DNA from: JAHJQZ01 sp963667595
Lineage (GTDB): Bacteria > Pseudomonadota > Alphaproteobacteria > Rhizobiales > Devosiaceae
Direction: 5' to 3'
Assembly (NCBI GenBank): GCA_963667595.2
Contig: CAXXWD010000003.1
Coordinates: 1 to 64,000, forward strand
DNA: 64,000 nt
The notes under the pieces were generated by a model. That model saw only the letters and a list, made by a program, of their open reading frames with translations. It had not been told where the DNA came from and made no database searches. The position numbers and the translations under genes were made by a program. Each line of letters starts with the position of its first letter. Positions within the stretch are counted from its first letter, which is position 1. Shown here piece after piece: positions 17,369-26,718 of this stretch.

Positions 17369-18187
17369 TCAAACGCCAAAAACCTCCCGCATCAACATGG
17401 TCCAGCTTTCCGCATCGGGTGCGAGAAGCAGACCGCTTTTGCGCGTCGTCGCGTTGTAGGCAGAGCCATCGAAGCAGGCCACATGCGCCCCGGCCTCTGC
17501 CGCGATGAGCGTGCCCGCCAGATGGTCCCACGGGTTGAGCTTGGAATACATGGCGAAATGCCCGTTCCCGCCTGAAAAGGCGCGGTATTCGTGCATGGCG
17601 CAGCGATGGCAGGCGAACATGCGGACCTTGTCCATATTTGAAAGGACCAGGCGTCGCTTGTCGGCCGGCAGAAACGCCATGGAGGCATAGCCGAACATCT
17701 GGTCGAGCGGCACGGGATCGGCCACGTGCAGCCGAACGCGTTCCCCATCGGGACGCACCAAAAAGGCGCCGCTTCCGCGTTCGGCCAGAACCCAGTCGTC
17801 GCCCATCGGATCGTAAAGGATGCCGGCCACGGCTTCACCCTTGCGGGTGATGGCGGCCATGACCCCGAACAGCGGCGTGCCGGCGACGAAATTCGCCGTG
17901 CCGTCGATCGGGTCGACCACGACCGCCAGATCGGCCGCGCCGAGCGTATCGAGCAGCCAGGGATCGGCGGCGACCGATTCCTCGCCGATGAACCGGGCCT
18001 CCGGCATCAACGCCGTGATCTCGCGTCTCAGGAACTGTTCCGCAGCGACATCACCTGCCGTGACCAAATCGGTTGCTTCCGATTTGGTGTGGATATCGGC
18101 CGCCGCCAGACGGCGAAACCGCGGCAGGACTTCCGTTTTGGCCGCTTGGCGCAGCACTTCGGCGATTTGAAGAATATCGAAACTCAT
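17369..18187 (-). CDS. Inositol monophosphatase family protein
   Basis: A 272-aa magnesium-dependent sugar-phosphatase-like enzyme. Metal-site motifs are GEES (after FI), DPIDGTANF and WDHLAGTLIAAEAG, so the active site is complete. The family includes inositol monophosphatase, histidinol phosphatase and CysQ; I cannot choose among them. Its start overlaps the ttcA stop by 4 nt, so they form an operon. Confidence 0.92.
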   Translation of the reverse strand: MSFDILQIAEVLRQAAKTEVLPRFRRLAAADIHTKSEATDLVTAGDVAAEQFLRREITALMPEARFIGEESVAADPWLLDTLGAADLAVVVDPIDGTANFVAGTPLFGVMAAITRKGEAVAGILYDPMGDDWVLAERGSGAFLVRPDGERVRLHVADPVPLDQMFGYASMAFLPADKRRLVLSNMDKVRMFACHRCAMHEYRAFSGGNGHFAMYSKLNPWDHLAGTLIAAEAGAHVACFDGSAYNATTRKSGLLLAPDAESWTMLMREVFGV

Positions 18188-19023
18188 TTGGCCTGTAGGT
18201 CCTTGAAGTCGAAAATACGGGGATCGAGCAGATGGCTCGGACGCACATTGCCGAGCGCGCGGATCATCACGTCCTTGCGCCCGGGCATGCGGGTCTCGAT
18301 GTCATCGAGCATGGTTTTCATGGCCACCCGCTCCAGCCCGTCCTGCGACCCGCAAAGGTTGCACGGAACGATGGGAAAGCGCATGGCCGTAGCGAATTTG
18401 CCGAGGTCGTCCTCGGCACAATAGATCAGCGGCCGCAAGACCTCGACATCGCCCTCGTCGTTGAGAAGCTTGCCCGGCATGCCGGCGAGCTTGCCGCCGT
18501 GGAAGAGGTTCATGAAGAAGGTTTCAAGACAATCCTCGCGATGATGCCCGAGCACCAGCGCCGAACACCCCTCCTCGCGCGCGATGCGATAAAGATGGCC
18601 GCGCCGCAGTCGCGAACACAGCGAACAATAGGTCATGCCCGGCGAAAGCTTGTCGATCACCACCGAATAGGTGTCCTGATATTCGATGCGATGGGCGATC
18701 CCGATCTTTTCGAGATAGGCAGGCAGGACGTCCTTTGGAAAGCCCGGCTGGCCCTGATCGAGATTGACCACCAGCAAGTCGACCGGCAGCAATCCGCGCC
18801 ATTTGAGATCGATGAGCACCGCCAGTAGCGCATGGGAATCCTTGCCGCCGGACAGGGCAACCAGCCAGCGTTCGCCGGGCCGAACCATGCCGAATGTCTC
18901 GATGGCCTCGCGCGCGTTGCGAATGAGCCGTTTTCTCAGCTTGTTGAACGAAACCGTTTTCGGCGCATCGGCAAAAAGCGGATGGGTCGTTTCCGGCTCA
19001 AGCGTGTCGGGGATCTCGTTCAT
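18184..19023 (-). CDS. ttcA: tRNA 2-thiocytidine synthetase TtcA
   Basis: Thiolates cytidine 32 of certain tRNAs using ATP and an iron-sulfur cluster. The PP-loop ALSGGKDSHALL lies near residue 56, with two CxxC pairs, YCSLCSRLRRG and PCNLCGSQ, for the cluster. 279 aa from the ATG at 19021-19023; the frame is open to 19068. The IMPase-family gene follows with a 4-nt overlap. Confidence 0.95.
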   Translation of the reverse strand: MNEIPDTLEPETTHPLFADAPKTVSFNKLRKRLIRNAREAIETFGMVRPGERWLVALSGGKDSHALLAVLIDLKWRGLLPVDLLVVNLDQGQPGFPKDVLPAYLEKIGIAHRIEYQDTYSVVIDKLSPGMTYCSLCSRLRRGHLYRIAREEGCSALVLGHHREDCLETFFMNLFHGGKLAGMPGKLLNDEGDVEVLRPLIYCAEDDLGKFATAMRFPIVPCNLCGSQDGLERVAMKTMLDDIETRMPGRKDVMIRALGNVRPSHLLDPRIFDFKDLQAK

Positions 19024-19431
19024 GCCACGTCCATGGGGGTTGCGCGGGTGTTGATAGCGCGGAACCACAAACGAACAAACCCCTCATGAGGCGGGCGGCG
19101 AAACGAACCGGAAAAAGAACTCGTGGACGCGGCGGGGGATTGGAGGGGGAGGAGACAAATACCGCGCCCACGAGCTTCTTCTGTGACGTGCCTTCACGGA
19201 ACCGGAGCCAGGGACGTGATGTCCAAAGGATCAGAAAGGCAGATTGCTTATGCCCACCGCATCTTTCGGCCCCGTCAAATCGCTTGCAGACATTTTGCGC
19301 TAATTTGGGGAAAGTTTCGCCACAAATTGAAAATGCGACCGTAACCCATGCCCGGGCAGGCCTCCCGCACCGACGCTTGTTCCAGCACGAAAAGCCCACC
19401 CAGGTCAGGATGCACTGCGAGAGCCTTTGCG
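19024..19431. other. Intergenic region upstream of ttcA
   Basis: About 400 bases between ttcA and sbmA, both leftward. No convincing gene. It holds an imperfect inverted repeat, CTCGTGGACGCGG at 19120-19132 and CCGCGCCCACGAG at 19162-19174 (12 of 13 pairs, loop of 29 nt), which is possibly part of the ttcA leader. Confidence 0.45.
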
Positions 19432-20577
19432 CTATTGCATGTCGCGCAACTCGCCGGCCGGCACCGGATCGGGGCCCACCACGAAATCGCCGACGTCCCT
19501 GCCGCTATCGAACCGGTCGAGATTCATCTCGAACTCGTGCAGACGCTTCCAGATGGATCTGAGTTCGGTCAGCGTCGTCCAGTTGTCGAGAATGATCGAG
19601 AATGACCCGTCGACGCGGTTGTAGGCGTTGGAGATCTGGTTGAGCAGACCGAAGGTGACCAATCCGGTGAACATGCCCGGTCCCACCATCAGCAACGGCG
19701 TCAGCAAGGTGATCTGGCCATAGAGATTGGCCCAAAGGTCGAAATAGCCGTAATGCATGTAAAGACGGAAATAGTTGTGCCTGAGCCCGGTGAACAATTC
19801 GAACAGCGTTTCCGGTCTGGCGTGGTTGAGCTTGTCATCCTCGCCCAGCACGAGTTCCTTTCTAAAGGCGGCCTCGACTTTCTGGTTGTTATATTCGAGC
19901 CCCGGCAGGAAATAACCAACGAACCAGGACACGACCATGCCGCCCACCGTGACGACAAGGGCCGCCCACACGAGCGAGCCAGGAATGTCGCGCAGGATGG
20001 GCAGATCGACCTGTTCGCTCAGTCCCCAGAGAATGGGCAGAAAGGCAATCAGCGTCATGGTGGCGCGAAAGATCGCCAGACCAAGGCTTTCGATGATGCG
20101 GGCGAAACGGTTGGCGTCTTCCTGAATACGCTGGGATGCGCCTTCGATTTCCCTCTCGACCTTGCGCCAGCGCGGCACGTAATCCTCGGTGATCGCCTGG
20201 CGCCAGCGGAAGCCATAGTGGCGCACGACGAAATTCGTCGCCGTGGCGACAACGACATAGGGGATCGCAATCCACAAGAAGGCAGCCGGCACCTGGATGG
20301 TGATGAAGCCGAGGAAGGTAAACGGCTTGGTGATCGGCGCAAAGATCAGCATCCAGAACTCGTCGATCGACCGGAGCTGGTCTGCCGGAATGGTCTGGCC
20401 GCCGGCGATCTGACCAGCCTGTTCGGCGGCGATCTGCAACAGATCGTAAAAGGAGCGGTACCAGTCGTTGATGATTACGGTGAACTGCACCTGCAGATAG
20501 ACCGAGAACAGAATGACGGCCCCCACGCCATAGGCCCAAAGCGCCCACTTACGGTTGACGAAAAACGCTCTCAGCAT
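19432..20577 (-). CDS. sbmA: SbmA/BacA family peptide transporter
   Basis: Inner-membrane proton-driven importer of peptides (microcins, bleomycin, proline-rich and NCR peptides), 381 aa. It has six to eight membrane helices. Family features are NDWYRSFYDLLQ early, HYGFRWRQAITEDYVPRW in the middle and NRVDGSFSIILDNWTTLTELRSIWKRL near the end. No ATPase domain is fused, which fits SbmA/BacA rather than ABCD-type BclA. In rhizobia BacA matters for symbiosis and very-long-chain fatty acid lipid A; its role here is unknown. Confidence 0.92.
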   Translation of the reverse strand: MLRAFFVNRKWALWAYGVGAVILFSVYLQVQFTVIINDWYRSFYDLLQIAAEQAGQIAGGQTIPADQLRSIDEFWMLIFAPITKPFTFLGFITIQVPAAFLWIAIPYVVVATATNFVVRHYGFRWRQAITEDYVPRWRKVEREIEGASQRIQEDANRFARIIESLGLAIFRATMTLIAFLPILWGLSEQVDLPILRDIPGSLVWAALVVTVGGMVVSWFVGYFLPGLEYNNQKVEAAFRKELVLGEDDKLNHARPETLFELFTGLRHNYFRLYMHYGYFDLWANLYGQITLLTPLLMVGPGMFTGLVTFGLLNQISNAYNRVDGSFSIILDNWTTLTELRSIWKRLHEFEMNLDRFDSGRDVGDFVVGPDPVPAGELRDMQ

Positions 20578-20786
20578 AAGGGTCTCCTATCTGTCGCCAT
20601 GCCGATCAGATCCGATCGAAACGCTATAATCTTCAATCTCTTGCAAAAGGCAACGTCGCAAGGGACGTGTCCGGGAATCTCACGATAAGTCGCCTGTTTA
20701 TTTGGCTTTGGGATCAATTCCGCTGCACGAAATGGTGATCTTTGTTACCAAACCGAATTTCGCCGACACGGGTCCTTGCTGAATGC

Positions 20787-20814
20787 AAAAAGGCCGCCCC
20801 GAGGGGCGGCCTTT
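20787..20814 (-). terminator. Rho-independent terminator of rpsD
   Basis: A strong hairpin with arms AGGCCGCCCC and GGGGCGGCCT lies 22 nt past the rpsD stop. On the minus strand it is followed by TTTTT, as expected for an intrinsic terminator. Confidence 0.85.
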
Positions 20815-20835
20815 CGACAAAAGCGTGTGTCGCGC

Positions 20836-21453
20836 TTAACGCGAATAGTATTCGATGACCAGGTTCGGTTCCATCTGTACCGGATAGGGCACGTCGGAAA
20901 GGCCCGGCAGGCGCGCATAGGTCGCCACCATCTTGTTGTGATCGGCTTCGATATAGTCCGGCACGTCGCGTTCGGCGAGCTGGGTAGCTTCGAGCACGAT
21001 GGCGAGCTGCTTGGACTTTTCGCGAACCTCGATGACGTCACCGGGCTTGCAGGCGAAGGACGCGATATTCACCTTGTTGCCGTTCACCGTGACATGGCCG
21101 TGATTGACGAACTGGCGAGCAGCGAACACGGTCGGCACGAACTTGGCGCGATACACGATGGCATCGAGACGGCTTTCGAGCAGGCCGATGAGGATCTCGC
21201 CGGTATCGCCGCGCTGACGCGAAGCCTCGACATAATAACGGTGGAAGGCCTTTTCGGAGATCGACCCGTAATAGCCCTTCAGCTTCTGCTTGGCGCGAAG
21301 CTGCAGACCGAAATCGGACAGCTTGCCCTTGCGGCGCTGGCCGTGCTGGCCGGGGCCATAGGAACGGATATTGATCGGGCTCTTCGGCCGACCCCAGATG
21401 TTTTCACCCAGACGGCGGTCAATCTTGTATTTGGCACTGTGGCGCTTCGACAT
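20836..21453 (-). CDS. rpsD: 30S ribosomal protein S4
   Basis: Primary 16S rRNA-binding protein of the small subunit and often a translational regulator. 205 aa. It begins SKRHSAKYKIDRRLGENIWGRPKSP and contains an S4 RNA-binding domain (ESRLDAIVYRAKFVPTVFAARQFVNHGHVTVNG). The longest frame starts 5 codons earlier, but ATG 21451-21453 with AAAGGA fits the family. The alphaproteobacterial form lacks the N-terminal zinc cysteines. Monocistronic, with its own terminator. Confidence 0.97.
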   Translation of the reverse strand: MSKRHSAKYKIDRRLGENIWGRPKSPINIRSYGPGQHGQRRKGKLSDFGLQLRAKQKLKGYYGSISEKAFHRYYVEASRQRGDTGEILIGLLESRLDAIVYRAKFVPTVFAARQFVNHGHVTVNGNKVNIASFACKPGDVIEVREKSKQLAIVLEATQLAERDVPDYIEADHNKMVATYARLPGLSDVPYPVQMEPNLVIEYYSR

Positions 21454-21710
21454 CGCGTGTCCTTTCAAAAAAAACGCGTGGAACCCGGCGTTTTGAAAGG
21501 CTCAAACCGCGTGTTCCAGTATAAGGGCGCCGTCGGCTTAAAGACGCGCGACAGCAAAGGAACCGCGCCCTCCTCTGTTCTCCTGTTGGGAAGAACCGAC
21601 AGATTTCCCAATTGGCAAATCCCGGGTGCGCCTAAAGACCCGTCGGGGCCGATAGGATGGATGGCTTTTAGAAAGAGGCGGCTGCAAAGTCAAGCACCCG
21701 CCCCCGCCGC

Positions 21711-22649
21711 TCAAACGTCCGGACTGAACCCGAGGAAGATCGAGAAGATCACCAGCGTGACGACGGTCGAAACAGCCAGGACATTGGTGACGTAAGCCTT
21801 GTCGCTTTCGCTGGCCGACTGCAGGAAGACCGGAATGATAAAGGATGGCGGCAGGATCATCAGGGAGAAAAACGCCACCTGGAACGGCCGGGCCAGCCCG
21901 AACAGCCCGCCGATGATGAAGTGGTTGACCAAGAGGGCCATCGGCACGATCACCCCGTAACGCAGGGCGACGACGCCGAGCACCTCGCCCAGGCCTTCGC
22001 GGCGGATGGAGATGCCGTAGCCGACGATGATGAGAATGATCGGCACGGCCATGGCGATCAGAAGCGTCATCACCTGATAGATGCTCGACAGGACCGGCGC
22101 GGTCTTGACGAAATCGCTGAGCCCGAGCGCATTGAGCACCAGACCGCCGACCAGGCCGATGATCACCGGCGAGGTAAAGAACAGCTTGAGGATGGTCGAG
22201 GGCTTGCTCGATCCGTCGCGCAGAACCATGAGAAGCGGCACGTAGATAAACCAGATAAAGAATTCGTGGCTGAGATCGACGATGGCGATATAGCCCATCG
22301 AACTCATGCCATAGGCCGCGCCGAACAGCGAAACGCCGAGCATGCCGTATTCGAAACCGGTCAGCATGAACGGGAAATAGGGCCGGTTGGGCGCCAGCCG
22401 CTTGCCGAGGAACCGCCCGAAAACGAGGAGTACGAGGCAGATCACCGCGATCAACACGAAAACGCCGGCATAGGCCGGCTCGAACTTGAGATCGAGAAAG
22501 ACCGTGAACAACACGCTCGGCAAGATCAGCGTCACCGCAAACGTCTTGAGGTCCTCGACGGTCGCAGCCGAGATGATCTTGAGCAGCCTCAGAGCAATGC
22601 CGATCGAGATCAGCAGGAGAATGGGCAGGGCCTGGTTGAGAATCGACAT
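21711..22649 (-). CDS. AEC family transporter (auxin efflux carrier-like)
   Basis: A 312-aa membrane protein of the AEC/BART superfamily with about ten helices. The start LNQALPILLLISIGIALR and the end VTNVLAVSTVVTLVIFSIFLG match bacterial AEC permeases such as malonate or malate carriers. Substrate unknown. Single gene. Confidence 0.87.
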   Translation of the reverse strand: MSILNQALPILLLISIGIALRLLKIISAATVEDLKTFAVTLILPSVLFTVFLDLKFEPAYAGVFVLIAVICLVLLVFGRFLGKRLAPNRPYFPFMLTGFEYGMLGVSLFGAAYGMSSMGYIAIVDLSHEFFIWFIYVPLLMVLRDGSSKPSTILKLFFTSPVIIGLVGGLVLNALGLSDFVKTAPVLSSIYQVMTLLIAMAVPIILIIVGYGISIRREGLGEVLGVVALRYGVIVPMALLVNHFIIGGLFGLARPFQVAFFSLMILPPSFIIPVFLQSASESDKAYVTNVLAVSTVVTLVIFSIFLGFSPDV

Positions 22650-23088
22650 GGAACGGAAACCTTGGAAAACCGTTCCCAGTTAGCCCGGGTCCGTTCCGTT
22701 TGTCGATGTGACGCGGTTTCCCGTTCCGAGATCACTCGGCACGGGTCTATCAAACCAACGGCCCCTGACCTTCACTCGCCTGATGTTTTCGGCCGTGGTG
22801 CTTTCACAAGACATCTCACCCCTTGAGGGTCGTACCGGGACTTGATCCCGGGAACCACTCGCGGTGCAATTTGCATCTGCACCGGAGAGCTTTACCGGAC
22901 TTTTGACAAATCTTCTTATATATCAATATGTTAATCAACATGCATCTTGAAAAAATGCGTATGCGAGTGGATCCCGATGTCAAGCACCGGGATGACCCCG
23001 AGTGTTATTCACGAGCAAAATGAACCCACAAAGGCAAAGGAAGGTGGGGGCGATGGCAGTGTCACAGGCCTTCACCCTCCTTCAACCC
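22650..23088. repeat. Gene-free region with two dispersed palindromes
   Basis: 439 bases without a gene. Two copies of a common alphaproteobacterial intergenic palindrome occur: CCGGGA-CTTGA-TCCCGG at 22835-22851, and ATCCCG with CGGGAT at 22971-22993. Between them is an AT-rich stretch near 22910-22950. No gene or RNA is recognised. Confidence 0.6.
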
Positions 23089-23706
23089 TCAGCCGGCAGC
23101 AGCCTCGATATGGCCGACCAGTTCGGGATCGAGCTTCAGCCGCGTCGCAAGATCGTCGAGATAGGCGCGTTCCTCGGGCGTATCGGCCGTCATGGCCACC
23201 AGAGAGGCGGCATAGATCTCGGAAGCCATTTCCGGCGTCGTGACCGGGGCGACAACGGCGTCGATGTCGAGCGGCGCCATCAGCTCGTCGAAAACCCAGG
23301 CCTTTTCCGCGGCGCCGAGTGGCATGGTTTCGAGCTTTTTGAAGATCGCGGCGCGTTCCCTGGTGTCGATCTGGCCATCGGCCTTGGCCGCGGCGATCAT
23401 GGCCCGCACCAGACTCTTGCCCATTTCCTCGTTCGCCGGCTGGGCTTTGGCGAGGTATTTTTGTTCGTCTTCGTTTGCATCCGAGGCAGCGTCGGACTGG
23501 CTCTGCTGATAGTTCTGCCAGGCGTTCCATGCCAGCCCGCCTATGGCCGCCATGGCGCCGAGCTTCACGCCGTTGCCGACGAGCCTGTGGGCCTTGCCGC
23601 CGCTTAAGAGCATCCCCGCCGCAAGCCCGCCGAGCCCGGTCAGGGCCGCGTTCTTGAACTGGGGGTCGTCTTGGAACCGGCTGACGATCTTGTCGAGGTC
23701 GAACAC
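23089..23706 (-). CDS. DUF533 (YebE-like) TerB-related membrane protein
   Basis: About 205 aa. The N-terminal half is Gly/Ala-rich with a weak membrane segment (ALTGLGGLAAGMLLSGG and LGAMAAIGGLAWNAW). The C-terminal half is a TerB-like helical domain with AMIAAAKADGQIDTRERAAIF, an EF-hand-like acidic loop. The frame opens at ATG 23730, but the GTG at 23704-23706 (FDLDKIV) has a GGGAG site and matches the usual MFDL start of YebE. Function unknown; DUF533 proteins respond to envelope stress in enterobacteria. Confidence 0.82.
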   Translation of the reverse strand: MFDLDKIVSRFQDDPQFKNAALTGLGGLAAGMLLSGGKAHRLVGNGVKLGAMAAIGGLAWNAWQNYQQSQSDAASDANEDEQKYLAKAQPANEEMGKSLVRAMIAAAKADGQIDTRERAAIFKKLETMPLGAAEKAWVFDELMAPLDIDAVVAPVTTPEMASEIYAASLVAMTADTPEERAYLDDLATRLKLDPELVGHIEAAAG

Positions 23707-23769
23707 GTCATTTCTCCCGTTTGTCGTCACCGGGATATGGGCGTTTTCGCGAACCGCTTCAATGGCGGA

Positions 23770-25011
23770 TCAGACCATGGAGGTGTCGAGATGACGCTGC
23801 TTTCTGAGACCGGGGAACAGGACCGACCACATCCCGGCCACAGCCATTGTACCCGCTCCGCCGATGGTGACGGCAAACACAGTGCCCCATTTCGCGGCCA
23901 CCAGCCCGGCGCGGAATTCGCCCAGCTCGTTGGACGCGCCGATGAACAGCGCGTTGACCGCCGAAACGCGTCCGCGCACCTCGTCGGGCGTCCATAGCTG
24001 GATGAGGGTTTCGCGCAAGACGACGCTGACCATGTCAAAGGCGCCCATCAGCATCAGCGCCACAATGGAGAGCCAGACGATCGTCGAAAATCCGAAAACC
24101 ACCGTGAAGGCACCAAACAGGGTGACGCAGACGAAGAGCACGATCCCGGCATGGTCGCGCACCGGAAAACGCTGCAACACCAGTGCCATGGCAATGCCGC
24201 CGATACCGGGCGCGGCCCGCAGGAGGCCAAGCCCCCAGGGACCGACATCGAGAATGTCGCGCGCATAGACCGGCAGCAGGGCCACCGCCCCGCCGAGCAG
24301 CACGGCGAACATGTCGAGCGAAATCGCCCCCATAACGATCTTCTGATTCCAGATATAGTGGAAACCGGCCAGAAGCGATTGGCCGGTGGTCGGCTCGCGC
24401 CGGCTTCTCTGCGGTGGTTTCGGGATCAGCGTAATGAGGATAACGGCGCTCGCCATGAGCAGCACGGCAGCGCCGAAGGCGACACCGGCCGAAATGCCAT
24501 AGAGCACCCCGCCGATCGCCGGGCCGATAATGTTGGCCGCCTGCCAGGCCGTGGCGTTGAGCGAAAGCGCGTTGCCCAGCGCCTCGGGCGGCACGAGATT
24601 GGGCGCAAGCGAGGCCGAGGCCGGCGACAGAAAAGCGCGCGCGATCCCGATCAGCACCAGCGCCAGATAGATGGGCCAGATGTCGGCGATATGGCCGGCG
24701 GCAACCAGCAAGAGAATGCCGGTGCTCACGACTTCGATGCCGAGGCAAACCGCCATGATGACGCGGCGCGGAAAGGTGTCGGCGGCAAGTCCGGTGACCA
24801 GAACCAACAGAAGCGCCGGCAGGAACTGCGCCAGACCGACAAAGCCGAGATAGAGCGGGTTGCGGGTGATGTCGTAGATATACCAACCGACCGAAACCGA
24901 GATGATATTGGTCGCGAACGAACCAGACGCGCTGGCGAACCAGAACAGCCGGTAGGTTTTGTAGTGATAGGCCTTCGTCGAAGGTGAAGGTCTTGGCTCG
25001 TCGGCGCTCAT
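23770..25011 (-). CDS. MFS transporter (EntS/MFS_3 type)
   Basis: A 413-aa major facilitator with 12 predicted helices. YRLFWFASASGSFATNIISVSVGWYI at the start and LSPASASLAPNLVPPEALGNALSLN in the middle resemble the EntS/MFS_3 efflux group. Substrate unknown; relatives export siderophores or drugs. Downstream of trmJ on the same strand, with 81 nt between. Confidence 0.86.
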   Translation of the reverse strand: MSADEPRPSPSTKAYHYKTYRLFWFASASGSFATNIISVSVGWYIYDITRNPLYLGFVGLAQFLPALLLVLVTGLAADTFPRRVIMAVCLGIEVVSTGILLLVAAGHIADIWPIYLALVLIGIARAFLSPASASLAPNLVPPEALGNALSLNATAWQAANIIGPAIGGVLYGISAGVAFGAAVLLMASAVILITLIPKPPQRSRREPTTGQSLLAGFHYIWNQKIVMGAISLDMFAVLLGGAVALLPVYARDILDVGPWGLGLLRAAPGIGGIAMALVLQRFPVRDHAGIVLFVCVTLFGAFTVVFGFSTIVWLSIVALMLMGAFDMVSVVLRETLIQLWTPDEVRGRVSAVNALFIGASNELGEFRAGLVAAKWGTVFAVTIGGAGTMAVAGMWSVLFPGLRKQRHLDTSMV

Positions 25012-25092
25012 GGCAGCGTCATCTCGTTGCGGGACGATTGCTCTGACATGGACGGGCTTGCGAGGTCAAAACGAAACGTCTGCGGGACGGTT

Positions 25093-25896
25093 TTACGCAT
25101 CCTGCTTCCGGTGAGGCGCACCCCTGCCCGGTTTGGGTCGTTCGTGACGCCGGTCGAGCGAAGCGATGACGCCACGCAAGGTCCTGACCTCCTGTTCTGA
25201 AAAGCCGGCCTTGCCGAGCATGGTCCGCAAATTGGAAACGAAGGTCGGGCGTTTCTCCGGCGTTTTGAAAAAGCCCGACCGGTCGAGCGCGTCCTCGAGT
25301 TGCAGGTACATGCCCATCAGCTCGTCCTTGCTGGCCGGCGTGCTTTCGGGCGTGGCGAACGGTAACGCCGATTTCGTGGTTTCGCGCCGCCATTCATAGG
25401 CCAGCACCAACACGGCCTGGGCGATGTTCAAAGAGGCAAAGGCCGGATCGACCGGCAAGGTGACGATGGTATCGCATAAGGCCACTTCCTCGTTGTAAAG
25501 GCCCCATTTCTCGCGTCCGAAGACCAGCCCTGCCCCATGGCCGCCCGCGATATGGGGTGCAAGCCGGCGCGCCGCCTCGTCCGGCCCGATCACCTCGTGC
25601 GACAGCTCGCGCCGCCGCGCCGTGGTGGCAAAAACCAGCGACAGATCGGCAATCGCCTCGGAAAGTGTCGCGAAGACCCGAACCCGGTCGATGACATGAT
25701 CTGCGCGGGAGGCAGCGGCGCGGGCCTTCTCGCTGGGCCAGCCGTCGCGCGGATTGACCAGGCGCAGATCCCACAAGCCGAAATTGGCCATGGCGCGGGC
25801 GGCCGTGCCGATATTCTCGCCCAATTGCGGTTCGCACAGGATCACCGCCGGCGATAGATCAAAACTGAGCGGTTGCGTGCGGTCGGTGCCAGCCAT
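25093..25896 (-). CDS. trmJ: tRNA/rRNA methyltransferase TrmJ (SPOUT family)
   Basis: Likely 2'-O-methylates position 32 of tRNAs using SAM. 267 aa. The SpoU/SPOUT domain shows AVILCEPQLGENIGTAARAMANFG, GAGLVFGREKWGLYNEE and the knot motif ASLNIAQAVLVLAYEW. A C-terminal helical extension (ASKDELMGMYLQLEDAL) is typical of TrmJ. The ATG at 25894-25896 overlaps the stop of the upstream GNAT gene (TGATG), showing coupling; the ORF is open far upstream but without homology. Confidence 0.92.
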   Translation of the reverse strand: MAGTDRTQPLSFDLSPAVILCEPQLGENIGTAARAMANFGLWDLRLVNPRDGWPSEKARAAASRADHVIDRVRVFATLSEAIADLSLVFATTARRRELSHEVIGPDEAARRLAPHIAGGHGAGLVFGREKWGLYNEEVALCDTIVTLPVDPAFASLNIAQAVLVLAYEWRRETTKSALPFATPESTPASKDELMGMYLQLEDALDRSGFFKTPEKRPTFVSNLRTMLGKAGFSEQEVRTLRGVIASLDRRHERPKPGRGAPHRKQDA

Positions 25897-26465
25897 CAGA
25901 TGTTGCCTTTCTGGCGTTCGCGCCATTCGTCTTCGAGAATGGCGTAGTAGTATTCCTCGTCCCAATTGCCTTTGAAGAGGGCATGTTCGCGGAAATGCGC
26001 CTCGCGGCGCATGCCAAGCCTTTCCAGAAGCGCCCAGGATGGCCGATTGCGCGCATCGCAACGCGCAAAGATGCGATGAAGGCCCAGAGCATCGAAACCG
26101 GTACCGAGCATCGCCGAAACGGCTTCGGTCGCGAAACCCTGCCCGTGATATTCCGGATTGAAGCTGTAGCCCACCTCGCCCTGCCGGGCCGCGCGATCGG
26201 AAATGCCCAGGAACAGGTCACCGATCAGCCTGTTGTCGGCGCGAAGAACACAGGCAAGACACAGCTTGCCGTCCGCGCTTTCGCTGCCGTCCATCTTCCC
26301 CCATTCGGCAAGTTTTTCCACGAGGTCCTCGCGGCTGCGCTCCGTCCAGAACTGGTAGCGCGCCACCTCTTCCAGTTGATGATAGGCATGCACCGCATCA
26401 AGATCGTCCGGCTCGAAGGGACGAAGGATCAGCCGTTGTGTCTGGATCGGCAGAAAACTGGTCAT
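25896..26465 (-). CDS. GNAT N-acetyltransferase (RimJ/RimL type)
   Basis: A 189-aa acetyltransferase. TQRLILRPFEPDDLDAVHAYHQ at the start and GEVGYSFNPEYHGQGFATEAV (acetyl-CoA motif A) identify the Acetyltransf_3/RimJ group; LHRIFARCDARNRPSWALLERLGM completes the fold. Substrate unknown. Start at ATG 26463-26465. Translationally coupled to trmJ, though a joint function is not evident. Confidence 0.88.
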   Translation of the reverse strand: MTSFLPIQTQRLILRPFEPDDLDAVHAYHQLEEVARYQFWTERSREDLVEKLAEWGKMDGSESADGKLCLACVLRADNRLIGDLFLGISDRAARQGEVGYSFNPEYHGQGFATEAVSAMLGTGFDALGLHRIFARCDARNRPSWALLERLGMRREAHFREHALFKGNWDEEYYYAILEDEWRERQKGNI

Positions 26466-26718
26466 GACTCTCGATATCCGACGAGCTGGAGGACAGGCGC
26501 TCCCCTGATGGACAATCGCGCGCGCCTGTTCAAGCACAAATCGCCTGACACGACGCCATCGGCACGTCTGCGGGGATCCAGGACCGCCCTATACGCACAA
26601 GCCGTCCGAACCATCGCCAAAACCGGCCCGAAGCCCGGTTTTCAAGGCTTTGCGCTTTGGGCGACTGGTGTTATAGGGGCGCGACATTTTTGACCATCCT
26701 GAGGCGGAGCACCAGTTC

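Noticed and set aside
18998..19399. A 133-codon ORF upstream of and overlapping ttcA
   Set aside because: Overlaps the ttcA start in another frame, Cys/Arg/Pro-rich, no family resemblance; probably chance.
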